Shown: positions 7,858 to 17,627, counted from the stretch's first letter. The stretch: 64,000 bases of DNA from JAKIYB01 sp964590255 (GCA_964590255.1 CAZPYA010000011.1:13481-77480), one strand, 5' to 3'. Made by a program: numbers and translations. The notes: a model not told the origin generated them from the sequence alone.

Positions 7858-9168
7858 ATGCCGAGCTATCAGACCGAACTCTACGCGCGCCTGCACGCGC
7901 ACCTGGATGCCGTGCCGATGATCGATTGTCATGAGCACCTGCAGCGAGACACCGAGCTGCCGACCGGCGATGATATCCACATTGGCCGCTTCTTCATCCA
8001 TTATGCCAACTGCGACTTGATCAGCGCCGGGCTGCCGCGGACGGACTACCAGCGGGTGATGGACGGTGGGAACGGCCTGTCGCCGCGCGAGCGCTGGGCG
8101 CTGCTGGCGCCGTGCTACCGCAAGGCGTGGAACACCGCCTACTGCGAGGCGCTGCGCATCGCCATCCGTGATCTCTACGGCATCGAGGACTTCGCCGACG
8201 ACACTGTCGACGCGCTGACCGACGCCATGCGCGCGCAGATCGCGCCGGGCTTCACCCGGCGGGTGTTCGACCGCGCCGGCATCGACTTCGCGATGAACAA
8301 TCCTTTCGCCCCGAAGCTGGTCTTCAATCCCGACTTCGATCCGGATTGCTTCATCGTCGACATGGTTGATACCTTCACCAGCCTCCAAGCCGCCCGCCTG
8401 TCGGAAGAATCCGGCCTGCGTATCGCCTGCCTGGAGGAGTATCTGGGCGTCATCGATGACTATTTCGCGCGCTATGCCCACCTGGCTGGCGCCTTCAAGG
8501 TCGGCCGCGCATACGACCGCACGCTCTACTGGGAAGACGTGCCCCGCGCGGACGCCGAGCGAGCCTTTAACCACATGCTGGCGTTCGGCGAATATCCCGA
8601 CCGCCGCGAGGTGCAGGGCTTCGAGGATTTCATCATGCACTACCTGTGCCGGAAGTGCGGCGAGCACGGCATCCGCATGAAGTTCCACACTGGCCTGCAG
8701 GAAGGTAATGGCAATCGCATCACGAACAGCCGGGCGGCGCTGCTGGCCAACCTGTTCATGAAATACCCGCAAACCGGCTTCGACATCTACCACATCTCCT
8801 ACCCCTATCAAGAAGAACTGGCGACGCTGGCGAAGAATTTTCCTAATGTGACGGTGGACTTCTGCTGGATGTGGATCATCAATCCCGCCGCCGGCCGCCG
8901 GGCGCTGTCCGACATGCTCGATACCGTGCCGGCGAATAAGCTGCACGGCTTCGGCGGCGACTTCATCTTCGTGGAAGGCAGCTACGGCCACGCCGCCATC
9001 GCCCGCCGCGAAATCGCCCGCGTATTGGCGGAAAAGGTAGAGGAAGGGCGCTTCAGCGAGGACTACGCCGCGCAAGTCGGCACCATGCTGCTGCGCGACA
9101 ACGCGTTGGAGAATTTCGGCCTACAGGCGCGGCACACGGCGTTCGCAGTTTCCCACGCATTGACATAA
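7858..9168 (+). CDS. amidohydrolase-superfamily protein, uronate isomerase-like
   Basis: A 436-residue TIM-barrel metal-dependent hydrolase. The metal-binding HxH is in MIDCHEHL near residue 22; later ligands are plausibly in MKFHTG, FDIYHISYP and HGFGGDF, the last carrying the conserved catalytic Asp. Size and the long insertion after the first strand resemble the amidohydrolase_2 / glucuronate isomerase branch rather than simple deacetylases. The substrate is not readable; sugar acids are a reasonable guess given secreted glycosidases nearby. The ATG at 7858 is preceded by AAAGGA; longer readings start inside the upstream gene. Confidence 0.75.
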   Translation: MPSYQTELYARLHAHLDAVPMIDCHEHLQRDTELPTGDDIHIGRFFIHYANCDLISAGLPRTDYQRVMDGGNGLSPRERWALLAPCYRKAWNTAYCEALRIAIRDLYGIEDFADDTVDALTDAMRAQIAPGFTRRVFDRAGIDFAMNNPFAPKLVFNPDFDPDCFIVDMVDTFTSLQAARLSEESGLRIACLEEYLGVIDDYFARYAHLAGAFKVGRAYDRTLYWEDVPRADAERAFNHMLAFGEYPDRREVQGFEDFIMHYLCRKCGEHGIRMKFHTGLQEGNGNRITNSRAALLANLFMKYPQTGFDIYHISYPYQEELATLAKNFPNVTVDFCWMWIINPAAGRRALSDMLDTVPANKLHGFGGDFIFVEGSYGHAAIARREIARVLAEKVEEGRFSEDYAAQVGTMLLRDNALENFGLQARHTAFAVSHALT

Positions 9169-9182
9169 CGTCGAGAGAAGAA

Positions 9183-9230
9183 AACTGGTGCGCACTCCCC
9201 GGATGTTGGTATGGGGAGTGCGCACCAGTT
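9183..9230 (-). terminator. strong bidirectional hairpin between convergent genes
   Basis: A perfect 18-bp stem (9183-9200 with 9213-9230) and a 12-nt loop. On the - strand it is followed by TTTTCTTCTC, giving a good terminator for the htpX-like gene; on the + strand the tail is weak. Confidence 0.75.
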
Positions 9231-9280
9231 GTTCAATCAGAGCACGAGCGCCAAAAAAAAGCGTTCGCTACGGATATTTG

Positions 9281-10294
9281 TTACACCTCGGCGGATTCGC
9301 CGACCAGCTTCTTCAGCCGGGCGACGCGGTAGGCGGTGCGGGGATGCGTGCTGAAAAGGTTGGCGAACCAGCCATCGAAGGACGGCGGGACGATGAACAG
9401 ATGCGAGGCGGAGGGACTGATCTGCAGCGGCTGCATGCGCACCGTCTTCTCCATGGTTTCCAGCGCGGAGGCCAGCGCCAGTGGTTTGCCGCTAATGTAG
9501 GCGCCGTCTTCATCGGCCTGGTACTCGCGGGCGCGAGAGATGCCGAGTTGCACCAGCAGCGCGCCCAGCGGCGCGAGGATGCCGAGCACCAGGAAGCCAA
9601 TGAGATTGCCGCGCTCATCGTCGCTGAAGATAGAGATGCCCCAGCGCGCCAGGAAGCCGAGGAACATGATGGCGCTGGCCAGCGCGGCGACGATGGCGCT
9701 CAGCAGCATGTCACCGTGCTTGATATGCGCCAGTTCATGTCCGATAATCGCTTCGAGCTGGTCGCGGTCGACCACCGACAGCATGCCGGTAGTGACCGCC
9801 ATCACGCTATGCTGGGGGTCGCGCCCGGTGGCGAAGGCGTTGGGCGAGGGATCGTCCACCAGGCAGACGGTGGGCATCGGCAGGCCCGCGCGGGCAGCGA
9901 GTTCGGTGACGATTTCGTGAAGCTGCGGCGCCTCTTCCGGAGTCACCGGACGAGCGCCGGTCATGCGCATCACCATCTTATCGCTGAACCAGTAGCTGAA
10001 GAAATTCAGCGCCAGCGCGCCGATGAAAGCAATGACCACGCCATTGATGCCGCCAAAGAGCCCGCCCACCCACATGAGCAGGCCGGTGAGCGCGACCAGC
10101 AGCAACGCCACTTTCACCCGGTCGAACCAACTGGACGTCCAGGTATGCCCGGCCATACTGAGCATGGGGGCCGATGAGGCAGTGGCCAGCGAGTCCGGCA
10201 CGGCTTTCACCACCGCCGGCTCGATTTTCGCACCGCATTTACCGCAGAATTTGACCGCCTCGGGCTGTTCAGCCCCGCAAATACCGCATTGCAT
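9281..10294 (-). CDS. HtpX-like M48 membrane zinc protease with N-terminal zinc ribbon
   Basis: A 337-residue protein. Residues 1-25 are a zinc ribbon (CGICGAEQPEAVKFCGKCG). Residues ~45-95 contain two membrane segments, then the M48B protease domain carries the zinc-binding IIGHELAHIKHGD near residue 180 with two further membrane segments. The downstream Glu ligand is plausibly in SRAREYQADEDGAY. HtpX degrades damaged membrane proteins. Typical HtpX (~290 residues) lacks the zinc ribbon, so this is a domain addition. The neighbouring upstream gene also begins with a zinc ribbon, and the 34-base gap suggests an operon. Confidence 0.88.
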   Translation of the reverse strand: MQCGICGAEQPEAVKFCGKCGAKIEPAVVKAVPDSLATASSAPMLSMAGHTWTSSWFDRVKVALLLVALTGLLMWVGGLFGGINGVVIAFIGALALNFFSYWFSDKMVMRMTGARPVTPEEAPQLHEIVTELAARAGLPMPTVCLVDDPSPNAFATGRDPQHSVMAVTTGMLSVVDRDQLEAIIGHELAHIKHGDMLLSAIVAALASAIMFLGFLARWGISIFSDDERGNLIGFLVLGILAPLGALLVQLGISRAREYQADEDGAYISGKPLALASALETMEKTVRMQPLQISPSASHLFIVPPSFDGWFANLFSTHPRTAYRVARLKKLVGESAEV

Positions 10295-10328
10295 CGTATG
10301 TCTCCTCCTGACGAATACATGAGTGATA

Positions 10329-11315
10329 TTATTCCGCCGCTGCCGACGTCTCCGGCTGTGTCTCGCCCAGGCGGGTGAGGCGCGCCACCGATTCCGGCGC
10401 CAGCCGGGCGTAGAGTTCGCGCTTCGTCCGGCCTTTGACAGTGGCCTCGAAGATGAGGTTCGTTTTCAGGCACGTGCCGCACCGCTCGATCTTCACCGCG
10501 GCATGATTCTTCTCGTCCGGCTGCTTGGTGAAATTGAATGCCGACACCGCCTGCCAGTCCTGTTTGCGGATGAGCTCCAGCAGCGCCGGCGCGTCTGCCG
10601 GATGAGCCTTGATCAACTCGGCATCCCCCATCCATCCGTCGCATTCTTCACAGAAGGGTTCACGGGCGGCGCCGGCGGACATGCCGATGGCCACCCAGGA
10701 AAGCAACCCGAGTTCAACCAGCAATAACAGGTAGAAAAATGCACCGGTAATGGGGATGCCCCCTTCGCGTCCGGCACGCGAGATTTCGATGCCTTGTTCC
10801 GCGGCCATCTGGATATACAGCCGGAACGCGTCGAATGGCGAAAGTATGTCGCCGGCAAACTGCGCCGCTTCCGCTCCACCTTCCGAGTCGCTCTGCACAT
10901 ATTCTATGAATTGCGCGCGGAATTTTTGACTCTCCATGAAGAGCTTCGTGCCATACACGAGGATGCCGCCGACCAGCGTGATCAACACAACCAGCGCCAC
11001 CTTGCGTACCTTCAGCTTGGTGATCATGAAAGCGAGCACGAATCCGAGACAGAATCCAGCGCCTATCGGGAAAAGAATAATTAACTCGAAAAACTGGGCT
11101 ATGAAATAGTAGATCATGCCGACGATGATGCCGCCGGCGACGCTGCATAACAGCAGCAGCCCCAACGAACCGGGCTTGACCGTGCCGCTGGACAGATTTT
11201 TCGGGACATCGACCAGCGGGGGCAGCGTTTCCGTTTCAACCGTCATCGATTGACCGCATTCAGTGCAATAACGGTTGCCGTCGGGGATGTCGGCGTTGCA
11301 ATGGGGGCAGAGCAT
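10329..11315 (-). CDS. zinc-ribbon membrane protein of unknown function
   Basis: A 328-residue protein. Residues 1-22 form a zinc ribbon (CPHCNADIPDGNRYCTECG). Residues ~48-145 hold three to four membrane segments. A soluble region near 130-180 is followed by another membrane segment (~187-212). The C-terminal domain contains CEECDGW and CGTC pairs that could form a second metal site. I do not recognise a family. It lies immediately upstream of the zinc-ribbon HtpX gene on the same strand, suggesting a shared membrane quality-control role, but that is inference from context only. Confidence 0.7.
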   Translation of the reverse strand: MLCPHCNADIPDGNRYCTECGQSMTVETETLPPLVDVPKNLSSGTVKPGSLGLLLLCSVAGGIIVGMIYYFIAQFFELIILFPIGAGFCLGFVLAFMITKLKVRKVALVVLITLVGGILVYGTKLFMESQKFRAQFIEYVQSDSEGGAEAAQFAGDILSPFDAFRLYIQMAAEQGIEISRAGREGGIPITGAFFYLLLLVELGLLSWVAIGMSAGAAREPFCEECDGWMGDAELIKAHPADAPALLELIRKQDWQAVSAFNFTKQPDEKNHAAVKIERCGTCLKTNLIFEATVKGRTKRELYARLAPESVARLTRLGETQPETSAAAE

Positions 11316-11405
11316 TCCTATACTCCTCTCAACATGATGGATACAGCTATTCGGCGCTATTATACCGCATGTTTCGCCGGGCGAATAGTCGTTCAGATCA
11401 TCGAA

Positions 11406-12113
11406 TTATACGCCCGTTAACATCGCCATCGGGTCCATCACCGCCGTGGGGATGTAGGGACAGCGGAGGAAGGCTTCGGCATACTGCACGCCGATCATCG
11501 CCCCGTAAAGGCGGGCACGGCCTTCGATCTGGCCAAGAATGCCGGCGACAACCTCGTGCTGCGAGGCGTAGGCGTGCATGGCGTCGAGCTTCGCCTGGAA
11601 GGTGTCGCTGATGTCGACGATGTGCGAGGGCTTGGCGATGGGCTCGATGATGGAGAACTGGTAGAGCTTCTCCACCTGCCACGGGTCGCCGAGTTCCAGC
11701 GAGCAAATCCAGCCGGCCTGCCACACCGCCTCCGGCGTGATGCGGCCGAGGGTGCGGTGGGCGAGGTAGTCACACGGCAAGTGAGCGAAGACCAGGTGGG
11801 GTTTCACCGTGCGCACGGCGCGCATGATAGCGTGATACACCGCCTCGCAGTCCAGGTTGGCGAAGTCGGGGAACTCATGCGTAATACACCCCGCCGTGCC
11901 GAGGATGCGCTGGGCAGCGGCGCGCTCCCCCACCCGCCGCCCGACGATGCTGTCCTGCTCCTCCAAACGGACATAGCCCTCGTTGCCAGTGCAAAAGACC
12001 AGCGTGGTCACCTCGGCGCCGGCGTTGGCCAGCTTGCGCAGCGTGCCGCCGGGGCCGATCACTTCGTCATCGTCGTGGGCGCAGATAGCCAATACGCGAT
12101 GGGTTTCAGCCAT
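11406..12113 (-). CDS. PIG-L/LmbE family N-acetylglucosaminyl deacetylase
   Basis: A 235-residue PIG-L family zinc hydrolase. The conserved metal-binding motif AHDDDEVIGPGG lies near residue 12, and the later His motif is in FAHLPCDYLAHRTLG near residue 112. The family removes N-acetyl groups from GlcNAc-containing molecules, such as mycothiol or bacillithiol precursors or glycans. AAGGAG precedes the ATG. It is 96 bases downstream of a glycoside hydrolase on the same strand, consistent with carbohydrate use. Confidence 0.85.
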   Translation of the reverse strand: MAETHRVLAICAHDDDEVIGPGGTLRKLANAGAEVTTLVFCTGNEGYVRLEEQDSIVGRRVGERAAAQRILGTAGCITHEFPDFANLDCEAVYHAIMRAVRTVKPHLVFAHLPCDYLAHRTLGRITPEAVWQAGWICSLELGDPWQVEKLYQFSIIEPIAKPSHIVDISDTFQAKLDAMHAYASQHEVVAGILGQIEGRARLYGAMIGVQYAEAFLRCPYIPTAVMDPMAMLTGV

Positions 12114-12166
12114 GGGATACTCCTTCAGCGAGGCATCTTCGCATTACCGCTGCGCGCTCCCGCGCG

Positions 12167-12209
12167 CGCCCTCACCCCCTGCCCCCTCTCTCAATTCTGG
12201 GAGAGGGGG
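12167..12209 (-). repeat. C/G-rich hairpin repeat, second copy of the 18471 core
   Basis: CCCTCACCCCCTGCCCCCTC and then a CCCCCTCTC/GAGAGGGGG stem. The same block occurs in the opposite orientation inside 18471-18518. It directly follows the stop codon of the 12210-14339 gene and can act as its transcription terminator. Confidence 0.55.
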
Positions 12210-14339
12210 TTATTTCCCGATGCGGTAGACGTTCCACGGCTCCGCTTGCAGCGTGCCATTTTGCGCCACCGGTTCGGCGATGCCGGCGGTAATGCGCTCG
12301 ACGGCGCCGGACACCGGCAGCGAGACGGCATCGAAGACGAAGAGGATATCGGCGCGGCCGCCGGTCCAGCGCACCGCTGTCCGTCCGGGCAGCAGCAGGC
12401 GGCGCACCAGGTCGTCCTCCACCGCGAAGTAGGTGTCGAGATACGCCTTGAACCATGCCGGCTTCGGGCCAAAGGCGCGGGCATACGCTCCAAGCATAGG
12501 CACGGTGCGGCTGGCGAGGAAGCGGAAGAAGATCTGCCGCGCCTGCTCCTCGGTGCGGTCGCGGTGCAACTCCACGCGCGGCTGCTGGTCGGGCCACATG
12601 TCCTCATTGCCCACCAGCCAGTCAAGGCTGTTCTGCCCAACGATGGACTGCTCGTCGCGAATGTTGCCGCGGTTGGGATCGAACATGCCGCAGGCGGCGA
12701 GACCGAAGGGGCTCACGCCTTCAACTTCGATGTTGGCGATGCCGATGGATTGCAGGTCGGCGATAAATTCGGCCAGCGCCAGAGTGTTCGGCTGCATGCC
12801 GCGCGAAAAGTCCACCGGATACATGCCCAGATTGCCGAGGGAGTCGAACCAGATATAGTCGAGTCCGCCTTCTTCTTTCCAGCGCTTCAAGTCGTCGAAA
12901 ATCCATTGGCGCACGCCAGTGTTCCAGTTCATGCAGGCCAGTTCAAAATTCGGGTAACCGCCGGATGCCACAAGGGTTGTAGAGGTGTGGCTCACCCAGT
13001 CCGGGTGCTCGGTGATGATCGGCGCGTTATACGACAGGTGAGGACCGATCCAGTGGCCCACTTCGATCCCCAGCGCATGGGCTTTCTGATAATAGTACTG
13101 CCATGCCGCCATGCCGCCCCACATCTCGGCGGGCACATAGCGATGCACGCAGCAGACGGAGCCGACGTTGAGGTCACCATGGATGCCGCGGTGCAGCTTG
13201 CATTCGCGTCCACGCTCGGAGGGGTCGGTTTGCACGATGGGTTCAGGGATGACGCGGCGAATCCCCTTCGACGCCAGTTCGGCGAAGAAGGTATCCGCCA
13301 TGGCGATGAGCCATTCCTGCGAAGGCACCCAGGCATCGCCGACGCGCATCTGGACGCTGCCGTCGTCCATCAATTGCGTGCCGTAGCCGATGGTCGCCTC
13401 GGGCATGGGGCGCGAGCGCTGGATATTGAAGAGGGCGCGCATGGCGTTGCCGCAGAAGTCGTGGGCGTCTTTCCAACGGTTGCGCAACGTGTGCTCGGGC
13501 ATGCCTTCAGCATCCGCGGGCGCGAAGAGGATGCACTTGCGCGGGATTTCCACGGCATCGGTCAACGCGAAATGAGCGGCGTCGACGACGAAGATCACGT
13601 CTTCGCCGGGATTCTTCTGCAGGAAGCTGCGGATGTCCGCCTTTTCCGGCCAGTATCCGAATAGAGTACCTTGCGCGCTGCCGATGAAGTCGAAGCTCTG
13701 GTGCAGACCGAGGCGCGGGGTGAGTTGGAAGGACATGCCCAGCGGATCGCCGAAGCGCTTGAGCTGCTTGAGGCAGGCGCTGGTGAAGTGGGTGTCGGCT
13801 TCGGCGGTGTAGATGGCCGGCGTCACTTGCCCGGTGGACAGAATGGTGTTGCCCTCCGCGCGGCCGCCGATTTCCCAGGTACCATGCGACAGGATGCGGA
13901 AGAGCTTCGTATTCTCCGACGTGAAGCGCCAGGCGTAGGAAAAACCGGTGTAGGCGGCCTCCTCGATCTGCAACGCCTCAGGCTTCAACAACCAGACCAA
14001 CTCGGCCTGGCTGTCGCCATGAAGCTGAACGAGCGCCTGTATGCCGTTGTATTCGTCCTCGTAGGCGCTCTCCAACGTGGGCGTGCCAAGGGCGGTGGTA
14101 TAGACGGCATAGCCGCCGCCGGGCAACGGCTCAGTGCGCTCGAAGCGGAAGCGGGTGAAGAGCACGCCGCGGTCGGACTTCAGATACGGCGCCAAGGGCA
14201 CGACTTGACTGCGCAGCGGCACATCCTGCGCCCACACGCGGCCCAGGCCGAGAATGTCGCCGCTGTCGATGAGCAGTTCGATGGTGATACCGTTGCTCAG
14301 TTCGAGCATAATTCCGGTCTCTTCGCGCGATACGGACAT
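12210..14339 (-). CDS. glycoside hydrolase, clan-D (alpha-galactosidase)-like
   Basis: A 709-residue cytoplasmic-looking protein (no signal peptide). The first ~330 residues look like a beta-rich domain; the middle and C-terminal parts resemble a TIM-barrel glycosidase of the GH36/GH27/GH31 type. The strand-end motif GLDYIWFDSLGNLG near residue 500 has the Asp expected for a clan-D nucleophile, and IANIEVEGVSPFG could hold the acid/base region. The exact family and substrate are uncertain. The start at 14339 has AAAGGC upstream; an alternative ATG lies at 14309. It is 12 bases downstream of the large secreted-protein gene, likely in one operon. Confidence 0.6.
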   Translation of the reverse strand: MSVSREETGIMLELSNGITIELLIDSGDILGLGRVWAQDVPLRSQVVPLAPYLKSDRGVLFTRFRFERTEPLPGGGYAVYTTALGTPTLESAYEDEYNGIQALVQLHGDSQAELVWLLKPEALQIEEAAYTGFSYAWRFTSENTKLFRILSHGTWEIGGRAEGNTILSTGQVTPAIYTAEADTHFTSACLKQLKRFGDPLGMSFQLTPRLGLHQSFDFIGSAQGTLFGYWPEKADIRSFLQKNPGEDVIFVVDAAHFALTDAVEIPRKCILFAPADAEGMPEHTLRNRWKDAHDFCGNAMRALFNIQRSRPMPEATIGYGTQLMDDGSVQMRVGDAWVPSQEWLIAMADTFFAELASKGIRRVIPEPIVQTDPSERGRECKLHRGIHGDLNVGSVCCVHRYVPAEMWGGMAAWQYYYQKAHALGIEVGHWIGPHLSYNAPIITEHPDWVSHTSTTLVASGGYPNFELACMNWNTGVRQWIFDDLKRWKEEGGLDYIWFDSLGNLGMYPVDFSRGMQPNTLALAEFIADLQSIGIANIEVEGVSPFGLAACGMFDPNRGNIRDEQSIVGQNSLDWLVGNEDMWPDQQPRVELHRDRTEEQARQIFFRFLASRTVPMLGAYARAFGPKPAWFKAYLDTYFAVEDDLVRRLLLPGRTAVRWTGGRADILFVFDAVSLPVSGAVERITAGIAEPVAQNGTLQAEPWNVYRIGK

Positions 14340-14351
14340 GATGATGCCTTT

Positions 14352-17300
14352 CTATTGACCGACCGGCACGTAGACCGTTGTCCCGGCCGGCACGGTGACT
14401 TTTGTATGGATGGTCAGGCGATCCGCTATGGCCCTTGGACTGCTGATGGTAGCCTTGATCGCCTTACCCGTCGGATTATTCACCTCGATGACCGCGCCTT
14501 CCTGCGTCCAGGGGGCGGAAAATGCGAGATTGAGGTTCGGATTTGTCGCAGTGAGCATGTTGCCGAAGTAGAAGCGCCCATCGGCGGTGACATTCAGCCG
14601 ACCGAGCGCAACGCCGTCGAGGAATGCGTAACTGGTGAGTACACCCGGCTTCGCGGGATCGGCGGAAGGCTGCCAGAGGCCTACCGGCCACCGCGGGTTG
14701 GCGCCGGTGAGTCTAACGGGCATGTAGCCGAGCAACGGCATCTTCCCACCAGTTATCTGGCCGGCGGCGCCGCCGGCCTTCGCCGTCAGGTTGAGGTAGA
14801 GCGCGGTGCCGGCGTGCTGCCCCTGCGTCATGGCCAGCGTGAATGGGGTGGCGCCGTCGAAGCCGAAGGCTTTGCGAATCTCCTTCACCTTCTTCGGGTC
14901 GATGAGCAGGTACGATCCGCGGTAGACGGTGCCGGCCTTCGCGGTCGCGCCGTGCGTGTCGCAAGCCAGGCCAACGGTGCCGTTGCCTTTCACCCGCAGC
15001 GGGGTGAGCGCGAGGACGTTGCCACACACGCCGCCGATGGGCAGATCGAGGAAGGCGTCCTTCGCCAGCACACCCTCGACTGTCTGCCCGGTCTTTGGAT
15101 CGGTGTAGACGAAAGCGTTGCCCGTCGCTTTCGTGAAAACCGGCCAAACCGGTGCCTGCATCGTCAGGTCTTTCTTCAGCGTCACACTGGTGATGTATTG
15201 GCGGAATTCCATCGAGCGGCCATACATGAAGCTGATATAGCGCGTATGGCCGGCAAATTCGGGAATGGGCACGTCGTGGAAGATGGGCGAATTGTCGGCG
15301 CCAGGATCGCGTCCGCCGGGCATATAGGTGCTGTCGCTGGTGAATTCATGGATATAATAGCCTTCGCCGGAATAGACCACCTGGAATTTGGGGCAATACG
15401 GCAGGTTCACCTTCACGCCGGGGACGGCGATGCTTGCGCCGGTGGAGACGCGTTGGCGGCCGGTATAGACCATGTCGGCCCACGGCAGCGGGGTGAACCA
15501 GTTCTGGCGGTCCATGCAGCGGATGGTGTTCAGGCGCGGCAGCGTGCGGATGGGCGAGAGCAGCGCCATGCCGCCGGCGGCATCGGTGATCTCGACCAGG
15601 AACCAGCGCTGGATGCCCAGGTCACCGCTCCAGGCGACGTCGATGGTCGGCGATTTCGGGGTGAACTGGCGATAAACGCCATATTGATCGCGCACCGTTA
15701 CCGCCGTGATCGGCTTCGCGGCGCGCGCCTGCAGGCTAATCTGCCAGGTGGGTGATTGCCAGTTGTCGATGCGGCAGTCATCAACCAGCGGGCCGGAACT
15801 GAGATAACGCCGTGCCGGATTACCGCCGAAGCTGGCGATGCCCTGCCGGAAATAATAGGCAGCGTTGGCGGGGGTATCGTAATTAACGTAATTCTGCAGG
15901 CCGGTCTTGGCTGCGGTCGACATGGCGGAAGGCGCGTATGTTTCATGCACGGCGATGGGAATGGGCAGCGAGGCATTGTCGGTCAGCCATTGGTAAGCGA
16001 AGCGGCCATCGTCCACAAGTTTACCGTCGCGGTACGTCGCCACCGCCACGGCGGGCAGGTGGCTATACAGGTCCGGCGGCAGCGCGCCGTATTCACGCGG
16101 TTGCGCGTGCCAGGCCGGACGGGCGGCAATGGGCAGCGTGTCGCCCATGCCCAGTAGCAGGTGGCCGGTCCAGAAAAGCTGTTTCCTGTCGGGAGTAAGC
16201 AGGTGCGTGCGGACGCGGCCGGTATGCGCCACCACCAGGAAGCGGTCGCCGAGATCGGTGCCCATGTCCAGGCCGGGCAGCAACGCCACGCGATCATCGG
16301 ATGCCGCGGCGCAGGCATTCACGAAGGCGTCCCATTTGTTGATATCCGTCGTTTCCAGCGCCTCCGTGAAGCAGACCACATCGTACCCGGCGGCCTTCGC
16401 CGCCGTCGCCCACTCGGCGGGGGTGCCGGCGCCATCGCTCATGGCGCTGTGAGCGCCGACGAGAATGCGCATCGGTCGGATATCCGCGCCGTGCAGTGTC
16501 GGGTCGCGCTTCGCCCAGAGATCGGCAAGCATGAAATCGGATTTCAACGGCAGCGGATCGCCCGGTTTCACGCCGCGCGCGGCGTCATAGCCCCCCATGC
16601 CGGCGGCGGTATTCTGGCCCAGCCAGCAATACAGGTTGTCGAGCAGGCGGTGTATATCGCTGGGCGTGGCGCCGTCGCCTTTTTCCATGGCGATACCGTC
16701 GATGCGCGAAAAGGCGGACTCGGAGAACGAGCCTTCTTTGGCGTAGGTGAAGTAATAGAGGATGAACGGCGAGATACCGATGACGGCAATGCGGCCCTTG
16801 CCATACCCGCGCGCAACGGCGATAGCCGGGTTCTCCAGGCCGGGCGCCGGCACCCATGCCGCTTTGGGATCGTAGATGGTGCCGCGCAGCCAGGCGCTTT
16901 GTGCGCCGGGCATGCTCTGGACGATGGACGTCCACGCCGGATCGCGCGGGAGAAGCGGAATTGATGTGTAGTTATCGTCCCAGCGCGTGCAATATGCCGG
17001 GTAGTAGACGCGCTTCACTCCAACGGTGACGGGATGCGGCTCGATCCGCTCTGTCCAGCCGTAATGGATGGGAAAGACGTTGATGATCTTCGCGACTTCA
17101 TATGCATGAGCGGTATCGCGCACCACGGCGCATTCCGTATCGAGACCATACGGCTTGAAGAGCTGCCGCAACGATTCGATGGTGCGCGTGCCGGTTTCTT
17201 CCAATCCCGCGATGATGAGCAAGCCGCCGCCCGCCTCGACGTATTGCCGCAGCAACTCGGCATTGTTTCGCACGGTTGAGAGATGCAGGCCGCTGCGCCA

Positions 17301-17627
17301 TTCGGTATGATCGAAATATCCCCCACCCCACGCCGCGCTGGGCCCCAGGTAGACGACGGTGTTGAACTGGCGCAGATACGGCAGCGACAGCGGCTGCCAC
17401 TCATTAGCCTCGGTGACGCGGTAGCCGCGCGCCGCCAACATCTTCTGGTAGGTCTCATCCAGCTTCGGCTGGCGACCAAAATCCCATTCGGAATGGCCGC
17501 GGTAGAGGAGCAAGTCGAGTGGTTGGCCGTCTTTGCCGCCGGTGGCCGGCGCGGGCAGTTGGGCGAAGGCGGCAATGGCGAGTATGGCGAGGCAGAACAG
17601 CAGCGCAGCACGGGCACGCGAAAGCAT
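14352..17627 (-). CDS. large secreted protein with GATase1-like and PHP-like regions
   Basis: A 1,091-residue protein with a signal peptide (MLSRARAALLFCLAILAIAAFA). Residues ~30-200 resemble a ThuA/GATase1-like fold (LLLYRGHSEWDFG, AGGGLLIIAG). Near residues ~400-560 a PHP-type metallohydrolase-like segment occurs (ILVGAHSAMSDG, then EWATAAKAAGYDVVCFTEA). C-terminal regions are beta-rich and suggest carbohydrate-binding or sandwich domains. GTGAAAGGG favours the ATG at 17627 over 17633; the open frame runs to 18143 but that part overlaps the Rrf2 gene. The function is unknown; extracellular polysaccharide turnover is plausible from its neighbours. Confidence 0.6.
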   Translation of the reverse strand: MLSRARAALLFCLAILAIAAFAQLPAPATGGKDGQPLDLLLYRGHSEWDFGRQPKLDETYQKMLAARGYRVTEANEWQPLSLPYLRQFNTVVYLGPSAAWGGGYFDHTEWRSGLHLSTVRNNAELLRQYVEAGGGLLIIAGLEETGTRTIESLRQLFKPYGLDTECAVVRDTAHAYEVAKIINVFPIHYGWTERIEPHPVTVGVKRVYYPAYCTRWDDNYTSIPLLPRDPAWTSIVQSMPGAQSAWLRGTIYDPKAAWVPAPGLENPAIAVARGYGKGRIAVIGISPFILYYFTYAKEGSFSESAFSRIDGIAMEKGDGATPSDIHRLLDNLYCWLGQNTAAGMGGYDAARGVKPGDPLPLKSDFMLADLWAKRDPTLHGADIRPMRILVGAHSAMSDGAGTPAEWATAAKAAGYDVVCFTEALETTDINKWDAFVNACAAASDDRVALLPGLDMGTDLGDRFLVVAHTGRVRTHLLTPDRKQLFWTGHLLLGMGDTLPIAARPAWHAQPREYGALPPDLYSHLPAVAVATYRDGKLVDDGRFAYQWLTDNASLPIPIAVHETYAPSAMSTAAKTGLQNYVNYDTPANAAYYFRQGIASFGGNPARRYLSSGPLVDDCRIDNWQSPTWQISLQARAAKPITAVTVRDQYGVYRQFTPKSPTIDVAWSGDLGIQRWFLVEITDAAGGMALLSPIRTLPRLNTIRCMDRQNWFTPLPWADMVYTGRQRVSTGASIAVPGVKVNLPYCPKFQVVYSGEGYYIHEFTSDSTYMPGGRDPGADNSPIFHDVPIPEFAGHTRYISFMYGRSMEFRQYITSVTLKKDLTMQAPVWPVFTKATGNAFVYTDPKTGQTVEGVLAKDAFLDLPIGGVCGNVLALTPLRVKGNGTVGLACDTHGATAKAGTVYRGSYLLIDPKKVKEIRKAFGFDGATPFTLAMTQGQHAGTALYLNLTAKAGGAAGQITGGKMPLLGYMPVRLTGANPRWPVGLWQPSADPAKPGVLTSYAFLDGVALGRLNVTADGRFYFGNMLTATNPNLNLAFSAPWTQEGAVIEVNNPTGKAIKATISSPRAIADRLTIHTKVTVPAGTTVYVPVGQ

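Noticed and set aside
7225..9075. A 616-codon - strand open frame across rsmB end and amidohydrolase
   Set aside because: It overlaps a foldback repeat and well-supported + strand genes, and its translation has no family features.
11556..15755. Two long + strand open frames (702 and 694 codons) opposite the glycosidase and secreted-protein genes
   Set aside because: They are mirror frames of high-GC genes on the - strand: composition is rich in Arg/His/Gly with no recognisable motif or ribosome binding site, while the - strand frames carry signal peptides and catalytic motifs.
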